Part shown: positions 11,641 through 22,117 of the stretch, one piece after another
Numbering within the stretch: position 1 is the first letter of the stretch
Layout: every line of letters starts with the position of its first letter
NCBI RefSeq assembly: GCF_030936135.1
Contig: NC_082617.1
Coordinates: 740,001-804,000, forward strand
Reading direction: 5' to 3'
DNA: 64,000 nucleotides
From: Gavia stellata
Lineage: Eukaryota > Chordata > Aves > Gaviiformes > Gaviidae
Position numbers and translations under genes: made by a program
Notes under the pieces: model-generated
Databases searched by the model: none
Seen by the model: the letters and a program-made list of their open reading frames with translations, nothing else
Told to the model about the DNA's origin: nothing

Positions 11641-11769
11641 AGCCAGGCCAAGACAGCCTGGGGGAGATGCAGTGGGCTTTGCCTTCGGTCGCTCAGCTCC
11701 CGTGCCGCAGGGCCAGCGAAGGGAGGGGACGTCTCAGGGTGTTTGAGTGGATCTTGGGGCATTTATGGA

Positions 11770-12200
11770 GAGCTCAGTCAAAGAAGCCAATGACCATTTA
11801 TGTTTAGTGCCATAAACCAATGTACTTCCCAAGTGTGGCACAACCACAGTTGCTTCAACGCTGGAGAGGAGGACTAAAAAGCAAGGAACGAACCATGAGC
11901 GTTAGGAGGAGCTGCAGGACAGTATTTCTTGCTTTCTCAATCATCACAGCTGCTACTGCAACAGCCCTTGCGCATGAAATGGAGCCTTGAATTACGAGGG
12001 CTAGTTCTGCCGAGTAATACGCTACGGCTTGCAGATGTTTCTAGGGCAACCAGCTATTCCTTTCTGCTCCTGTAAATACAATATAACAGGCTTGGTGTAG
12101 TCTGGCAGGGCTAACGAGGGAGCTCCACGACTGCTTGGTTTAGATCTTTAAATGCCTTTTGGGCTTCCGGAGTCAGGAAACCTTTTCGATTTTACATCCA
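11770..12200 (-). pseudogene. Endogenous retrovirus pol fragment (RT/RNase H)
   Basis: The minus strand contains pieces of a class I (gammaretrovirus-like) pol in shifting frames: FLTPEAQKAFKDLNQAV from the RT connection, then LPDYTKPVILYLQEQKG, then VAYYSAELALVIQGS with a following CARAVAVAAVMIEK stretch. These are typical of the RT-RNase H junction. Stops and frameshifts interrupt it. It is opposite in orientation to the env relic immediately to its right. Confidence 0.65.
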
Positions 12201-12274
12201 AGGGGTACTTATTTTTGCTATTTGTGTCTGTCTGTTTTTCCTGTTAACAGTGAGTTGGAAGCCTAGGTTTTAAT

Positions 12275-13700
12275 ATGGTAGCCTTGCTTATAAGCCTGTG
12301 GTGGAATATGGATTATACTTATTCATTCCAGAACTTGGCCATAGCCACAGTCCAAACTACAGCAGCAGAAACAAATAAGCCCCACTGTTGGATATGCACT
12401 AAAAGCCCATCCTCTACCAGAAATCAACTCTCCTGGGTATCTGTCCCACTGAATTCTCAGTGGTACAAGGGCGGGCATCTACGTTAGGAATTTTCACTGA
12501 AGAAAGGAAGCATACCGCCCTTCTGCCAAGAAGGGTTTGTTGCTAGATCTGTTCCATAGATCTGTTCCTATGCCTAAAGGCAATTGGTATTCCTCCACAG
12601 ATTCTTCCTATAGACCACATCCACTGAGCGTGGAAGGAGATGCTCCAGAAGCCCTTACAGAAAACCTGTTCTAATACGCCATCACAATGCAGATTTCTTC
12701 CTGGATGGAGTTTATCAGGCCCTGCAGACTCCGAGACAATGTGGATATTTGCAGATAGAGTAACTCGGTATTCTGCAGGAAGCCATAATCAAACTAACGA
12801 TAATGTTAAAACGGGTTGCCACTACGGGCCTATAGGCTCAGAGTCATCTACTCTGGGTCCAAACCTCACAGGTTTACCGAATCAACTAAATCTGGCACAT
12901 GCTACCCCTTTTACAGGAAATAATTTACATGATTCAGATTTATTTGAAGATTCTACTACCCTATTTGCACAACTACCAGGGCAACATTAGATAGGTGGAG
13001 AAAGGGCATTCGAGGATTTACCCTCCATCTGAGCTGAAAAGGGTATTCTAAGTGCATTAACACCACCCACACAGGTTACAACCAGTATCCCTTCTGCCTC
13101 TGTAGCTCCTCGCTACTGCTATCTACGGGAAAAAGTGCTACAGCCCTCTGACAGAACGTGGCACCAAGTTCCACCTGTCTGTAACAGCTTTTATCCCACG
13201 GTTAGGGGCTGCAGAACTAAAAAGGGCTATGGCAAATGTGTCAAGAGAATTAGAAAAAGCCTTTAATGAAAGCACAGATAGTATTACAGCCCTACAGGGA
13301 GATACCAAATTATTATCACAAATGCTAATATAGACTCAATTAGCCCTCGATCACCTTTTAGCAGCATAGGACAGAGTATGTGCATTATTGAATAACAGCT
13401 GCTGGGCTTTTTATGTAAATCAAGATGAGAAAAATGAAACTGATAGAAACAAGAGAAAGACTCATTTAAAAATATTACATGAAGTAAGGCAGGGATCTCC
13501 CCTAAATCTGTTTGAGTGGCTAACCTCTTGGCTCCCAGACTTAGGTAGAGGACTGTGAACTAAAAGGTTTTGGGCTGCTGTATTCACTCTCTTGTTTTGC
13601 TTTATAAGTCTGTATGTGTGTGTACAGTGTTGTATCACCTTATGAACTCGACTTACGACTTAATGAGTAGTATAGTGAGACCCTGATGGCCAAAAGAAAA
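12275..13700 (+). pseudogene. Endogenous retrovirus env relic
   Basis: Broken frames include a surface-subunit piece with a C-W-I-C motif (NKPHCWICTKSPSS, about 12370-12420), a longer SU-like frame at 12640-12990, and a transmembrane-subunit region at 13200-13560 with a heptad-rich helix (ELKRAMANVSRELEKAF), a C-x6-C pair followed by W, and a hydrophobic membrane segment. Several stop codons, including at least two inside TM, make it non-functional. It leads into a polypurine tract and LTR. Confidence 0.7.
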
Positions 13701-13708
13701 GGAGGGAC
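13692..13708 (+). other. Polypurine tract of ERV
   Basis: AAAAGAAAAGGAGGGAC directly precedes the TG of an LTR and follows the env relic, the standard position for the plus-strand primer in reverse transcription. Confidence 0.75.
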
Positions 13709-14306
13709 TGTTAGGAAAATCTCATTCCCTAACTATTGTACCAATTAGTCTTTAGAGTATGAAACTGTATGAACTTTCTGAAGATACATCTAGTTGACAT
13801 TGTATACTACCTAGCCGTGGTTCAGTCAGCATGACTAAAGGACCCAAGCCCATTGCACAGAGGAGAAGGACAGCCCCCACCCTCAAGAAGAAAGGATTCC
13901 CCTGGACTACCCGGATCGTGCCAGCATCCCAGCCCCTCCGACACCTCTGGGAAACCCTCCCACGATCTGCCATCAGAGATAAGGAACTGCAGCAAGACTG
14001 ACTCCGGGGACGTCTAGATCAAGGAAGAAGCAGGTGGATGATGACGCCACAGAATTTGAGTTGCTTTGCAAAACAGCAGCATGTGTGTGTGTGTGTTAAC
14101 AGCGATTGGTCAAATCGATTTGAATCTGAACACTTGAAAGGTATAAGAATTACATGTAAAACCTCAATTGGGGTGCCACAGTTTGAATGGGACAGCTGAT
14201 GCGAACGAATGCAAGATTTCCTCTTGTATAAAAAATAAAAAAATATACTTTGCATCCCAGCCTCTCTCCTCAGGTGGCATGGGCGAGTCGCCAAATTTTC
14301 CTGACA
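13709..14306 (+). mobile_element. 3' LTR of the env relic (598 bp)
   Basis: It begins TGTTAGGAAAAT and ends ATTTTCCTGACA, so the ends are inverted repeats over 11 of 12 bases. It lies directly after a polypurine tract. A (TG)n run at 14077-14096 and an AATAAA-like signal near 14225-14240 lie inside. No matching 5' LTR was seen in the window. Confidence 0.75.
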
Positions 14307-14561
14307 ACTCCCCATCATGGCCGCACGGTACTGGTACCAGCACCGGTTCCACCACAGTTGGCAGGAGCAACTGCCCCCACCCCCGAGGCAGAGAGGGGGA
14401 GGACAAAAACACCCCGAAAGTGCCCTGACCCCCGCCATCCCCACCACCGGAGCAGGATGGGGCAGCACGCACAGGTCAGCATCGCAGGGCCACCGGTGCT
14501 GGCCCCATCCCTTCCCCTTGGACAGGCAATTCACCTCCCCACAAAAATCAAGCTTGGCATG

Positions 14562-15686
14562 TGTATTGGGTTTGCATGGCAGTGCTTTGGTAGCAGAGGG
14601 GGCTACAGGGGTGGCTTCTGTGAGAAGCTGCTAGAAGCTTCTCCTATGTCTGATAGAGCCAATGCCAGCCGACTCCAAGACGGATCTGCCACTGGCTAAG
14701 GCTGAGCTAATCAGCAACAGTGGTAGCGCCTCTGTGATAACATATTTAAGAAGGGGGAAAAAAAACGGGAAGCGGCAGCCAGAGAAGAGAGGAGTGAGAA
14801 TATGTGAGAGAAACAACTCTGCAGACACCAAGGTCAGTGAAGAAGGAGGGGGAGGAGAGGCTCCAGGCGCCGGAGCAGAGATTCCCCTGCAGCCCGTGGT
14901 GAAGACCATGGTGAAGCAGGTTGTCCCCCTGCAGCCCATGGAGATCCACGGTGGAGCAGATATCCACCTGCAGCCCGTGGAGGACCCCACGCTGGAGCAG
15001 GTGGATGCCCGAAGGAGGCTGTGATCCTGTGGGAAGCCCATGCTGGAGCAGGCTCCTGGCAGGACCTGTGGAGCCATGGAGAGAGGAGCCCACGCTGGAG
15101 CAGGTTTGCTGGCAGGACTTGCGATCCCGCGTGGGACCCACGCTGGAGCATTCTGTTCCCGAAGGACCGCAGCCCGTGGAACAGACCCATGCTGGAGCAG
15201 TTCGTGAAGAACTGCAGCCTGTGGGAAGAACCCACATTGGAGAAGTTCGTGGAGAACTGTCTCCTGTGGGAGGGACCCCACGCTGGAGCAGGGGAAGAGT
15301 GTGAGGAGGAAGGAGCGGCAGAAACAACGTGTGATGAACTGACCGCAACCCCCATTCCCCGTCCCCCTGCGCTGCTTGGGGGGGGAAGAGGTTCGGGAGT
15401 GAAGTTGAGCCCGGGAAGAAGGGAGGGGTGGGGGGAAGGTGTTGGTTTTTTAAGATTTGGTTTTACTTCTCATTATCCTACTCTGATTTTGATTGCTAAT
15501 AAATTAAACTAATTTCCCCAAGTCAAGTCTATTTTGCCCATGATGGTAATTGGTGAGTGATCTCCCTATGTCCTTATCTCGACCTACGAGCCTTTTCCTC
15601 ATATTTTCTCTCTCCCGTCCAGCTGAGGAAGGGGAGTGAGTGAGCAGCTGTGTGGTGATTAGTCCGGCTGAGCTTAAACCACGACA
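14562..15686 (+). mobile_element. Solo LTR with 5-bp TSD (GCATG)
   Basis: The element runs from TGTATTGGGTTTGC to ...TTAAACCACGACA and is flanked by GCATG on both sides (14557-14561 and 15687-15691), a perfect 5-bp target site duplication. It has a TATA-like CATATTTAAG near 14740 and AATAAA near 15497. The middle (about 14880-15300) contains repeated units of 44-53 bp around a C(C)CACGCTGGAGCAG core. A related copy lies at 42035-43108. The short open frames inside are repeat artefacts. Confidence 0.88.
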
Positions 15687-15699
15687 GCATGGGAAATGG

Positions 15700-15850
15700 T
15701 GGGGGTGGGAGACTGCTGGGATAGGAAGCCATCACAGGGCTGAGAAGTCATCGTGAGGTTGGGAAACCAACGTGGGGATGGGAAATCAGCACTGAGGACA
15801 GGAAATCATCAGCAGGATAGGAAATCACTGAGATGGGAAGTTGTTGTGGT
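15700..15850. repeat. Short minisatellite, ~20-bp GGGAAATCA units
   Basis: About six variants of a GGAAATCATC/AGCAGGATAG phrase follow one another with spacing near 20 bp, between the solo LTR and the proline-rich relic. Confidence 0.6.
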
Positions 15851-15866
15851 ATGAAAAATCAAAGAA

Positions 15867-17141
15867 TTGCAAGGCTGGCTGAAGCAGGTGCTGGCGGAAT
15901 GCTCGCTCTGGGGACGGAGGCTGCTTGCCCCCAACAAAGCCCAACCTGACCAACAGCCATGGCAGGTACAGCAGCAGGCTCCCGCTCCTCCTGCTGTTCC
16001 TACCCTCCAGGTAACCCCCCAGCTGGCGCTGCCTGCCAATATCTCACCCCATCACCCCTCTTTGCCTCCCCCAACAGAGAGGTTCCCTCTCCGGCTGCTG
16101 ACGGCATCGGAGGTGCCCGGTGTGAGCTTCACTGTTCTGGCCATGCCCCCACCAGTCACTGCCTGTGTGCTGCCTTCTGTCCCAGGGCTGCCGGTGTCCT
16201 CTGAGCCTGCCCAGGTCTGCCCCATTACCTACCAACTGGCGCAAGCCAGCGTCTGGCATGCGGTCCCAGGGCCCCTGGGGGCCCCAGGGCAGCTGGTGCA
16301 GCTCCCCTGGGGGGTGCAGCTCCCCCCCATGGTACAGCTCCCTCGTGGGGTACAGCTCCCCTCCATGCTGCAGCTCCCCGCTGTGGGGCAGCTCCCCCGT
16401 GGGGGGCAGCTCCCCGCTGGGTGCAGCTCCCCCACATGCTTGGTCCCTGTACCCCTGCCTATGGCTGGGGACAGCAGGTGGTGACAGGGACGCTGCTGCC
16501 CCACCAGCTGATGGGGCTGAGGGCCACGGTCCAGGGGGAGTCCCTGTACCTCATGGGCTCCTGCCCTCTGCACGTCCCTGCCTGCTGCGGCCTCCTGCCA
16601 CCCCACCGCCCCACAGCTCAGCATTGGGTGCAGGGCCCCCTGTGGCTCACAGCCTGCCCAGCAGCACCCAGAAGCTGTCGGAGGCCTCCAACAAGGGCGG
16701 GGCAGTCAGCGACGACAGCGTCCCTGCTGCCAGCCCCCACCAGCCCCCACTGGCTCCGCCGGCCGACTGGCAGAACCATGATGAAGCCCAAAGGTGAGTT
16801 TTGGGGGGTGGCAGAACTCACAGGTGGGCAGCCAAGCTGAGGAAAGCTTGCATCACCCTGGGGTTGGGTTGGCTTCGTTTGCTTTTTCAGCAGCGGTGAC
16901 CACCCTGGCGGCTCCGGGGAAGCCCACGGATCTGCCCGAGCAGGGGCCAGCCGCCTTGGCCCAGGCCTTTCCTGAGCAGGCAGAGAACACCACCGTCAAC
17001 CATGTGCTTCCCTGACTCAACACTGCAGATGGCGAGGACACCGTCCCCAATGTCCCCGACAGCCCCAGCTTGACCGCCTTCCTCCATGAGCTCCACGACT
17101 TCCCCGAGTACATGGAGGAGGGCGGCTGCCCCAAGGAGTGA
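15867..17141 (+). pseudogene. Proline-rich gene relic, unrecognised
   Basis: GC-rich sequence carries proline/glutamine/leucine-rich frames. The frame opening at 15867 includes a minisatellite encoding repeats of V-Q-L-P (about 16285-16440) and ends at 16484. A second frame (about 16421-16792) ends at a strong AAAG/GTGAGT donor and can be joined in phase to an exon from 16891 after CTTTTTCAG. That exon reads PGKPTDLPEQGP, later NTTVNHVLP, a TGA, then DSPSLTAFLHELHDFPEYM and a terminal TAG-free TGA near 17140. The internal TGA and the frame shift suggest a decayed gene whose 5' part is missing. The acidic C-terminus resembles activation tails of transcription factors, but I cannot name the family. 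Confidence 0.4.
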
Positions 17142-17257
17142 ACAGCAGTGGCAGGGCTGGGGGATGGTGATGTTTTAAATATTCTGATTTTCTAAAATAA
17201 TCAAAATATGATCATACAGAAAGGTTAAATTTGGTTAATAAATAAATAAGTTAGGAT

Positions 17258-18079
17258 TGTTACGTTAGAAACAATAACCATAGGAACCTCACCAGGGAGT
17301 TGCCATTCCATACTAAGGAACTAACAGTAATGAGATGGAACGATGAAGAATTGAATAAAAAAGTCTTGTTTAAGTCCTGTGACAATGTGACCTGATATGC
17401 ACCAATGATGCTGCTTGGAAAATTCCTTACCTTTCCCATCTTGATTTGAATATCAAGAATGCCAATCAACAGATATTAATAGAAATAACCATTGATTATT
17501 TTAAGTATGGATATTGATAGAAAAGTATAATCCAGAGAGCGATTAATAAAGATTAAATTATATATATATATTCTGTATAAGGGTAACTAGGTATGATCTA
17601 TCTGTGATTTAATCATAAACTAACTGCTGAACAATGCAGCATTGGGAATAGGTAGAATTTGCTTGTCAAGAGAATGATAATTTGTAGGCCTGGTCAGTAA
17701 ACCAAGGAAAACTTAGGAAGATTCCAAGAATGGGATTTTGCAACCAACCTGAGCATGCGCAAAGATTGGGTTCAACTGAAGGACACCATGAGGAAGACTA
17801 TGGACAACCACCAGAGGACCTTAGACAACCACCTGTGTACCTGGAGGCACATGCGTCACAAGCATTTACATATATTAATGAGTTCTGGGAAATTGTATGA
17901 GTATGTTAATTGTTTCCTGGAAATATGATGAATATGTATATTTTGATTGTATATAACTTTTGTAGTGGAGAAACTAAGCACGCACAGGAGGTGGAGTGAT
18001 CCCCTGTGTGTCCAGCGCTGCAACAAAGAAGTGCCTGCTCACCTACGTACATTGTGTAGGTGACTTTTTCTATTAGACA
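17258..18079 (+). mobile_element. Probable LTR (solo or remnant)
   Basis: The segment starts TGTTACGTTAGAAAC, is AT-rich, has a TATATAA box near 17949, a degenerate poly(A) signal with the tail CAACAAAGAAGTGCCTGC near 18020, and ends ...CTATTAGACA. This arrangement (promoter, poly(A) signal, TG...CA ends) is that of an LTR. No target site duplication was found with these ends, so the exact limits are uncertain. Confidence 0.45.
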
Positions 18080-19780
18080 TTTTTAACATGTTTAACAGTC
18101 ATGTAACCCAAATGCATGTTAAATAGACAACTTTTGCCCTTCTTCCTGATCTGTCTGGGAGATAATTCTCAGGAGGTCATAAACGGTATGTTCTGCTGTG
18201 CTTTAAAATAACCTGTCGCCAGAAATGTCTTCCTTAGTGCCTGCGCAGAGCGAGAACCTCCAGAAGCGAGGGCGTGCTGACCCTCGGGCAGCTTCAAAGC
18301 AACGAATACTTGTAAAGAGGTTAAAAATCCAGTCCCCTGGTAGCAGCGTGCGTGTCTAAATCCACCTGACTGCACATCACTCAGCACTCAATCAAAAGTT
18401 TTTGTGGGTATGGGTGGATGAAATCAATCTACTCTAGAGGCAGGTGCTAAAACTGGCCAGGCAGTTTATCTAAATAAATCAAAATTTACCTTTGAATGGA
18501 GTGGCATGCCTTTAGATGTAGGGGGGTGTTTTGCTTTTTCCTTCCTTGGTCTGAGCACAGCGCAGTGAGAGGTGTTTCCACCTGGGGGAGGGAAACTCAT
18601 CCAACAGCCATCATCAGCCTCAGGGCTTGTGGTCCTTGATGGAGGCCTAAGTGCTTGGGACAGCTTTAGCTGGGTGGTGCTTCTCATTCTGCTCCCAGCT
18701 TTTCCCATTAACGTTTGCTTTTTGGTTAATTTGTCTGTGCAGTGTTTAGTAAACATTCTCCATTCATAGCTCTCAGTCCCTTTTGTTGTTTTTTTTTAAA
18801 GACAGGTAAACTGCCTGTGCCTTTCTTTGAAACTCCATGAATAGCTCTGGAGTTTACCTTGGGGGCAGAGAAAATAGGGACCCTTTAGAGTAGAGAAGCG
18901 AATTTAATAGGGGAAGCACTTCAATGATATGCTGCTTGTGAGGAGGAAAGTACCTGCTTCAACTTCTTTTGGTAGCTTCCGCATTGTTTAGCAGTAACTA
19001 CTTAAAAGACTGATTACTTCAGCGCAAGAAGAAGATATCACTTCCGATTTCTGTGTCTGATTGAAAGAACTAACCTGAACATACAGAAAACTGATGTGAA
19101 GAGCCATTTTTGGTCATTATTGGGTAAGGGCCTGTGGGTGCTCTGCTGCATGCAGGTGTAAAGGGTGTTCAGGATTTTTGGCACCTGAATGGAAGAAGAG
19201 GAGAAAGAAGGGCTCGGTGCATCCTTTACCCCCTCCTGCGGGGCCCAGACACAGTCATTCAGCACAGGAGCAGTGCCTGCTCCCGTGACACAGAGTCCAG
19301 ACCTCGCTCGAAACCTCACCCCTTCCACCCTGCCTGACCCTGGCTCACGTCTGGAGCTGGGTGTGCTCTTGGCAACTGTGCGCATGCACACATGCACGCG
19401 CGCACGCGTGCACGCACTCACACGCACAGTCTCAGACACGGCATGTCCTTGGGCCCAACCATATGAGCAGCTGCGTGCCCTTGTGTACACAGAGGAGACG
19501 GACACATTTCACACCCAACGCTTGAATAACTCTCCCCACGTGTCTGTAGCGATGCAAGAGCAAAACCAAACACGCTCTTTGAGACCCTGAAGGTGCCTTG
19601 CAGGGCCTCTGCAAGGGCTCGTGACTCCTTCCAGAGGAACCCAGGTCTCCAGGGACACTTCTCCTTGCCTCTACCCTCCTTTCCCAAAGCACCAACCCCT
19701 TCCCCACACAGAGGACCTTTCCCCAAAGGAAGGGGTGTTTGTTTGAGCCTTTCACAGCTAGAAGCCGTGGCCATGATAAG
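18080..19780. other. No gene recognised
   Basis: Several open frames exist on both strands (for example 18466-18756 minus and 19038-19505 minus) but none shows a domain or splice structure I recognise. A run of alternating purine-pyrimidine (CACGCGCGCACGCGTGCACG) occurs at 19381-19432. Confidence 0.5.
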
Positions 19781-19810
19781 GTGAGTCGTGAAGTTTGTTT
19801 CCACGTGTCA
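19781..19810 (+). repeat. 5' LTR remnant (last 30 bp)
   Basis: GTGAGTCGTGAAGTTTGTTT and the following CCACGTGTCA match the last 30 bases of the LTR at 25006-25550 except for two or three changes. The rest of the 5' LTR is absent; unrelated sequence lies directly to the left. Confidence 0.8.
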
Positions 19811-19814
19811 ATTT

Positions 19815-19832
19815 TGGCACCCCAGATGGGAC
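19815..19832 (+). other. Primer binding site
   Basis: TGGCACCCCAGATGGGAC follows the LTR end by four bases and begins with TGG, as all tRNA-primed retroviral sites do. I could not assign the primer tRNA with confidence. Confidence 0.7.
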
Positions 19833-20710
19833 CCTCTCTGCCCGACTGTGGGACCGGCTGAGAGGGGGACATCCTTGGCGCGCCCCGAGACCCGAGATTT
19901 CTCGGAGGACCTCCCTCGCTTGCCCGATCACTGCAGGAACAGACAAGGACCATCAGCGGACCAGGTATGTTAAGGGAGGGGAACCTATAAGTCATGAGGA
20001 GACGTCCTATGTGAGGTAAAGAGCGTTGTGCTCGCCCCGGGTGGGATTCGAATCCAGCAGTGAGGGCACGGGGATCCCTGATTAAGGGAAGTACGTGGAG
20101 GAGTGCTCTTCGCTGAAATTGCGGGAGTGCGGAATAGCTACGCGAACGCGGGAATCCCTGAATAAGGGAAGTACGCGGGGGATGCTATCGTTTGTACCAA
20201 CTGTTATAACCCATGGGAATTGAAATTTATATTATTGTGGCTATAATTGGCATTTTATGATAGTCATTACAATCTATATACTTAGGAAGTTTTGTGCCCG
20301 GTACCGTGTATTCTGTGAAAAGTGCTTCATTATACAATTAAAGTTGTTGTAAGTTGGGTGAGTGTTTGAGTGAGTGAGGCGCAGTCGGACTGCGGGGTGA
20401 GTGCGGAGTCCTGATCCGTGGTTCCGTGTTCCCCGTGAGGAGAGCAGCCGGAGACACACGAAGCATATGACAGACTGTGTTAATCGAACCGATTGTTAAG
20501 CCTTATTGTCCTTTGTTTGTTTGTGCTAAGTGTTTGGAGTGTCATAAGTACATTATTTCCTTTTCGACAATTGTCGTGAATTTAGGTGCATTCGCTGTGG
20601 AGCGAGTATGCCCTTGCATCTTTTGCCTTGGATAGGGTAGTATTGCTGTCAATTCAATCAGGTTGTATTCTTAGGCTGAGAAATAAGCCCCTGCGGGCAG
20701 GGTGTTCATT

Positions 20711-21037
20711 ATGGGAGGTAAACAAAGTGGCGGAATATTGAAAAGGAGCCCTCTAGGCTGTATTTTAGCTCACTGGGAGGAGATAGGAGAGCTGCCAGGA
20801 GGAAGCGTGAGCAGAAAGACTTTAATAAAATATTGTCATCAATGGTGGCCTTTGTATAAATTGGATGATGAGGAGAAATGGCCTTTTAATGGAACCTTGA
20901 ATTATACCTTGTTGCAATTGATGTTGTTTTTGAGGAGGAGCCAGTACCGCGTTTCCCGGATGGGGGAGAAGCAGGGAAACATCCCCGCGGCCTCCCCCAG
21001 CTGGGGATGGAGCTGGAGCCCAATAAAACCCCTGTGA
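20711..21037 (+). pseudogene. ERV gag matrix fragment
   Basis: The frame opens MGGKQSGGILKRSPLGCI, a myristoylation-type MGG start with an MLV-like matrix pattern, including ...CHQWWPLYKLDDEEKWPFNG near 20840-20890. After about 20935 the matrix similarity stops and the rest of gag is missing. The three-codon extension upstream of MGG (20702) is probably not used. Confidence 0.7.
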
Positions 21038-21059
21038 CGAGGCCTGAGCACGGTGCTGC

Positions 21060-21740
21060 GTGGTGTGTGCCCCAACCAGCGCCCAAGGGGGCTGGGTAAA
21101 GGGAGCTACTGGCCAAAGTGAAAAGGCGTACTTTTTAAAACCTCTTAAATTCAGATTGGGAAAACAATTGGGAATACACAAATTCTTATATGTGCCTAAC
21201 TCACCAAAACCTCTATTGGGGCGAGACTTACTGGAACAACTGAAAGTGGAGATAAAATTTGAGAAAGGTAAAATAGAACTTCGAGTGGGGGATGACCAGC
21301 TAATTGATCTTCTGAGGCTGGCCCTCATAGATACTCCTGTTAGCTCAGAAGTACCTGAGGAAATCCAGAACCAAGTATATCCAGGGGTAAAATGCCTCCC
21401 CAATAAAGGTCAGGCTCAAATCAGGGGCGCGGCCTGTAAGAATTAAGCAATATCCCCTCAGAACTGAGGATAGGGAAGGAATCTGACCAATAATCAACCA
21501 ATTTATCAAATATGGGCTACTAACAGAATGTGAATCGGAATATAACACTCCCATTCTACCTGTCAAAAAGCCAGATGGTAGTTATTGAATAGTACAGGAT
21601 CTCAGAGCCATTAATAAAATTGTTGAGGGTCTGCATCCTGTCATGGCAAACCCATATACATTATTAACTACATTGACACTTGAATTGGCCTGGTTTACCG
21701 TATTGGACCTGAAAGACGCCTTCTTTTGCCTACCTTGCCC
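21060..21740 (+). pseudogene. ERV protease end and RT start
   Basis: The frame to 21446 includes LYVPNSPKPLLGRDLLEQL, with the GRDLL signature near the end of gammaretroviral protease, and continues to the pol linker (QAQIRG). After a frameshift near 21430 the RT N-terminus appears in another frame ([41 protein letters not shown]) with at least two in-frame stops. The RT polymerase core, including the catalytic aspartate pair, is deleted at about 21740. Confidence 0.75.
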
Positions 21741-21742
21741 CA

Positions 21743-22117
21743 AATACCTTGGCACAAAAAGCAGAAATAATTGCTTTAACCCGAACGTTGGAGCTAGCCA
21801 GGGACAAAGAGATTAATATCTGGACGGACTCCAAATACGCTTTTGGGGTAGTCCATGCCCATGGAGCCATACGGAAAGAAAGAGGACTCCTATCCACCCA
21901 AGGGAAACATATAAATCATGCTGTAGAAATTCTTAGGCTCCTGGAAGCAGTGCAGCAACCCGAAAAAGTGGCTATCATGCATTGCAAGGCTCATCAGAAG
22001 GGAGATACCGCTCAAGAGTTGGGCAACGCTATGGCGGATCGAGAAGCCAAAACATCAGCTGAGAAAGGTGAAATAGAGGTGCAGTCTTTGGTCCCAGATG
22101 GTAAAATACAGTTGTGA
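21743..22117 (+). pseudogene. ERV RNase H fragment
   Basis: The frame reads [53 protein letters not shown] and ADREAK, giving the catalytic E, the D in TDS and the final D of RNase H. The first catalytic D (in the usual YTDGS) was lost with the deletion on the left. Confidence 0.8.

Noticed and set aside
10618..11793. 391-codon plus-strand frame across the CpG region and minisatellite
   Set aside because: Pro/Arg-rich product of GC-rich DNA and the 37-bp repeat, antisense to RBBP6-like exon 1, with no recognised domain.
14746..15355. Long frames on both strands within the LTR
   Set aside because: They follow the internal ~48-bp repeats of the LTR and are not collinear with any retroviral gene.
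20035..20060. GATTCGAATCC resembling a tRNA T-loop (B box)
   Set aside because: No cloverleaf could be built around it on either strand; it lies in the ERV leader.
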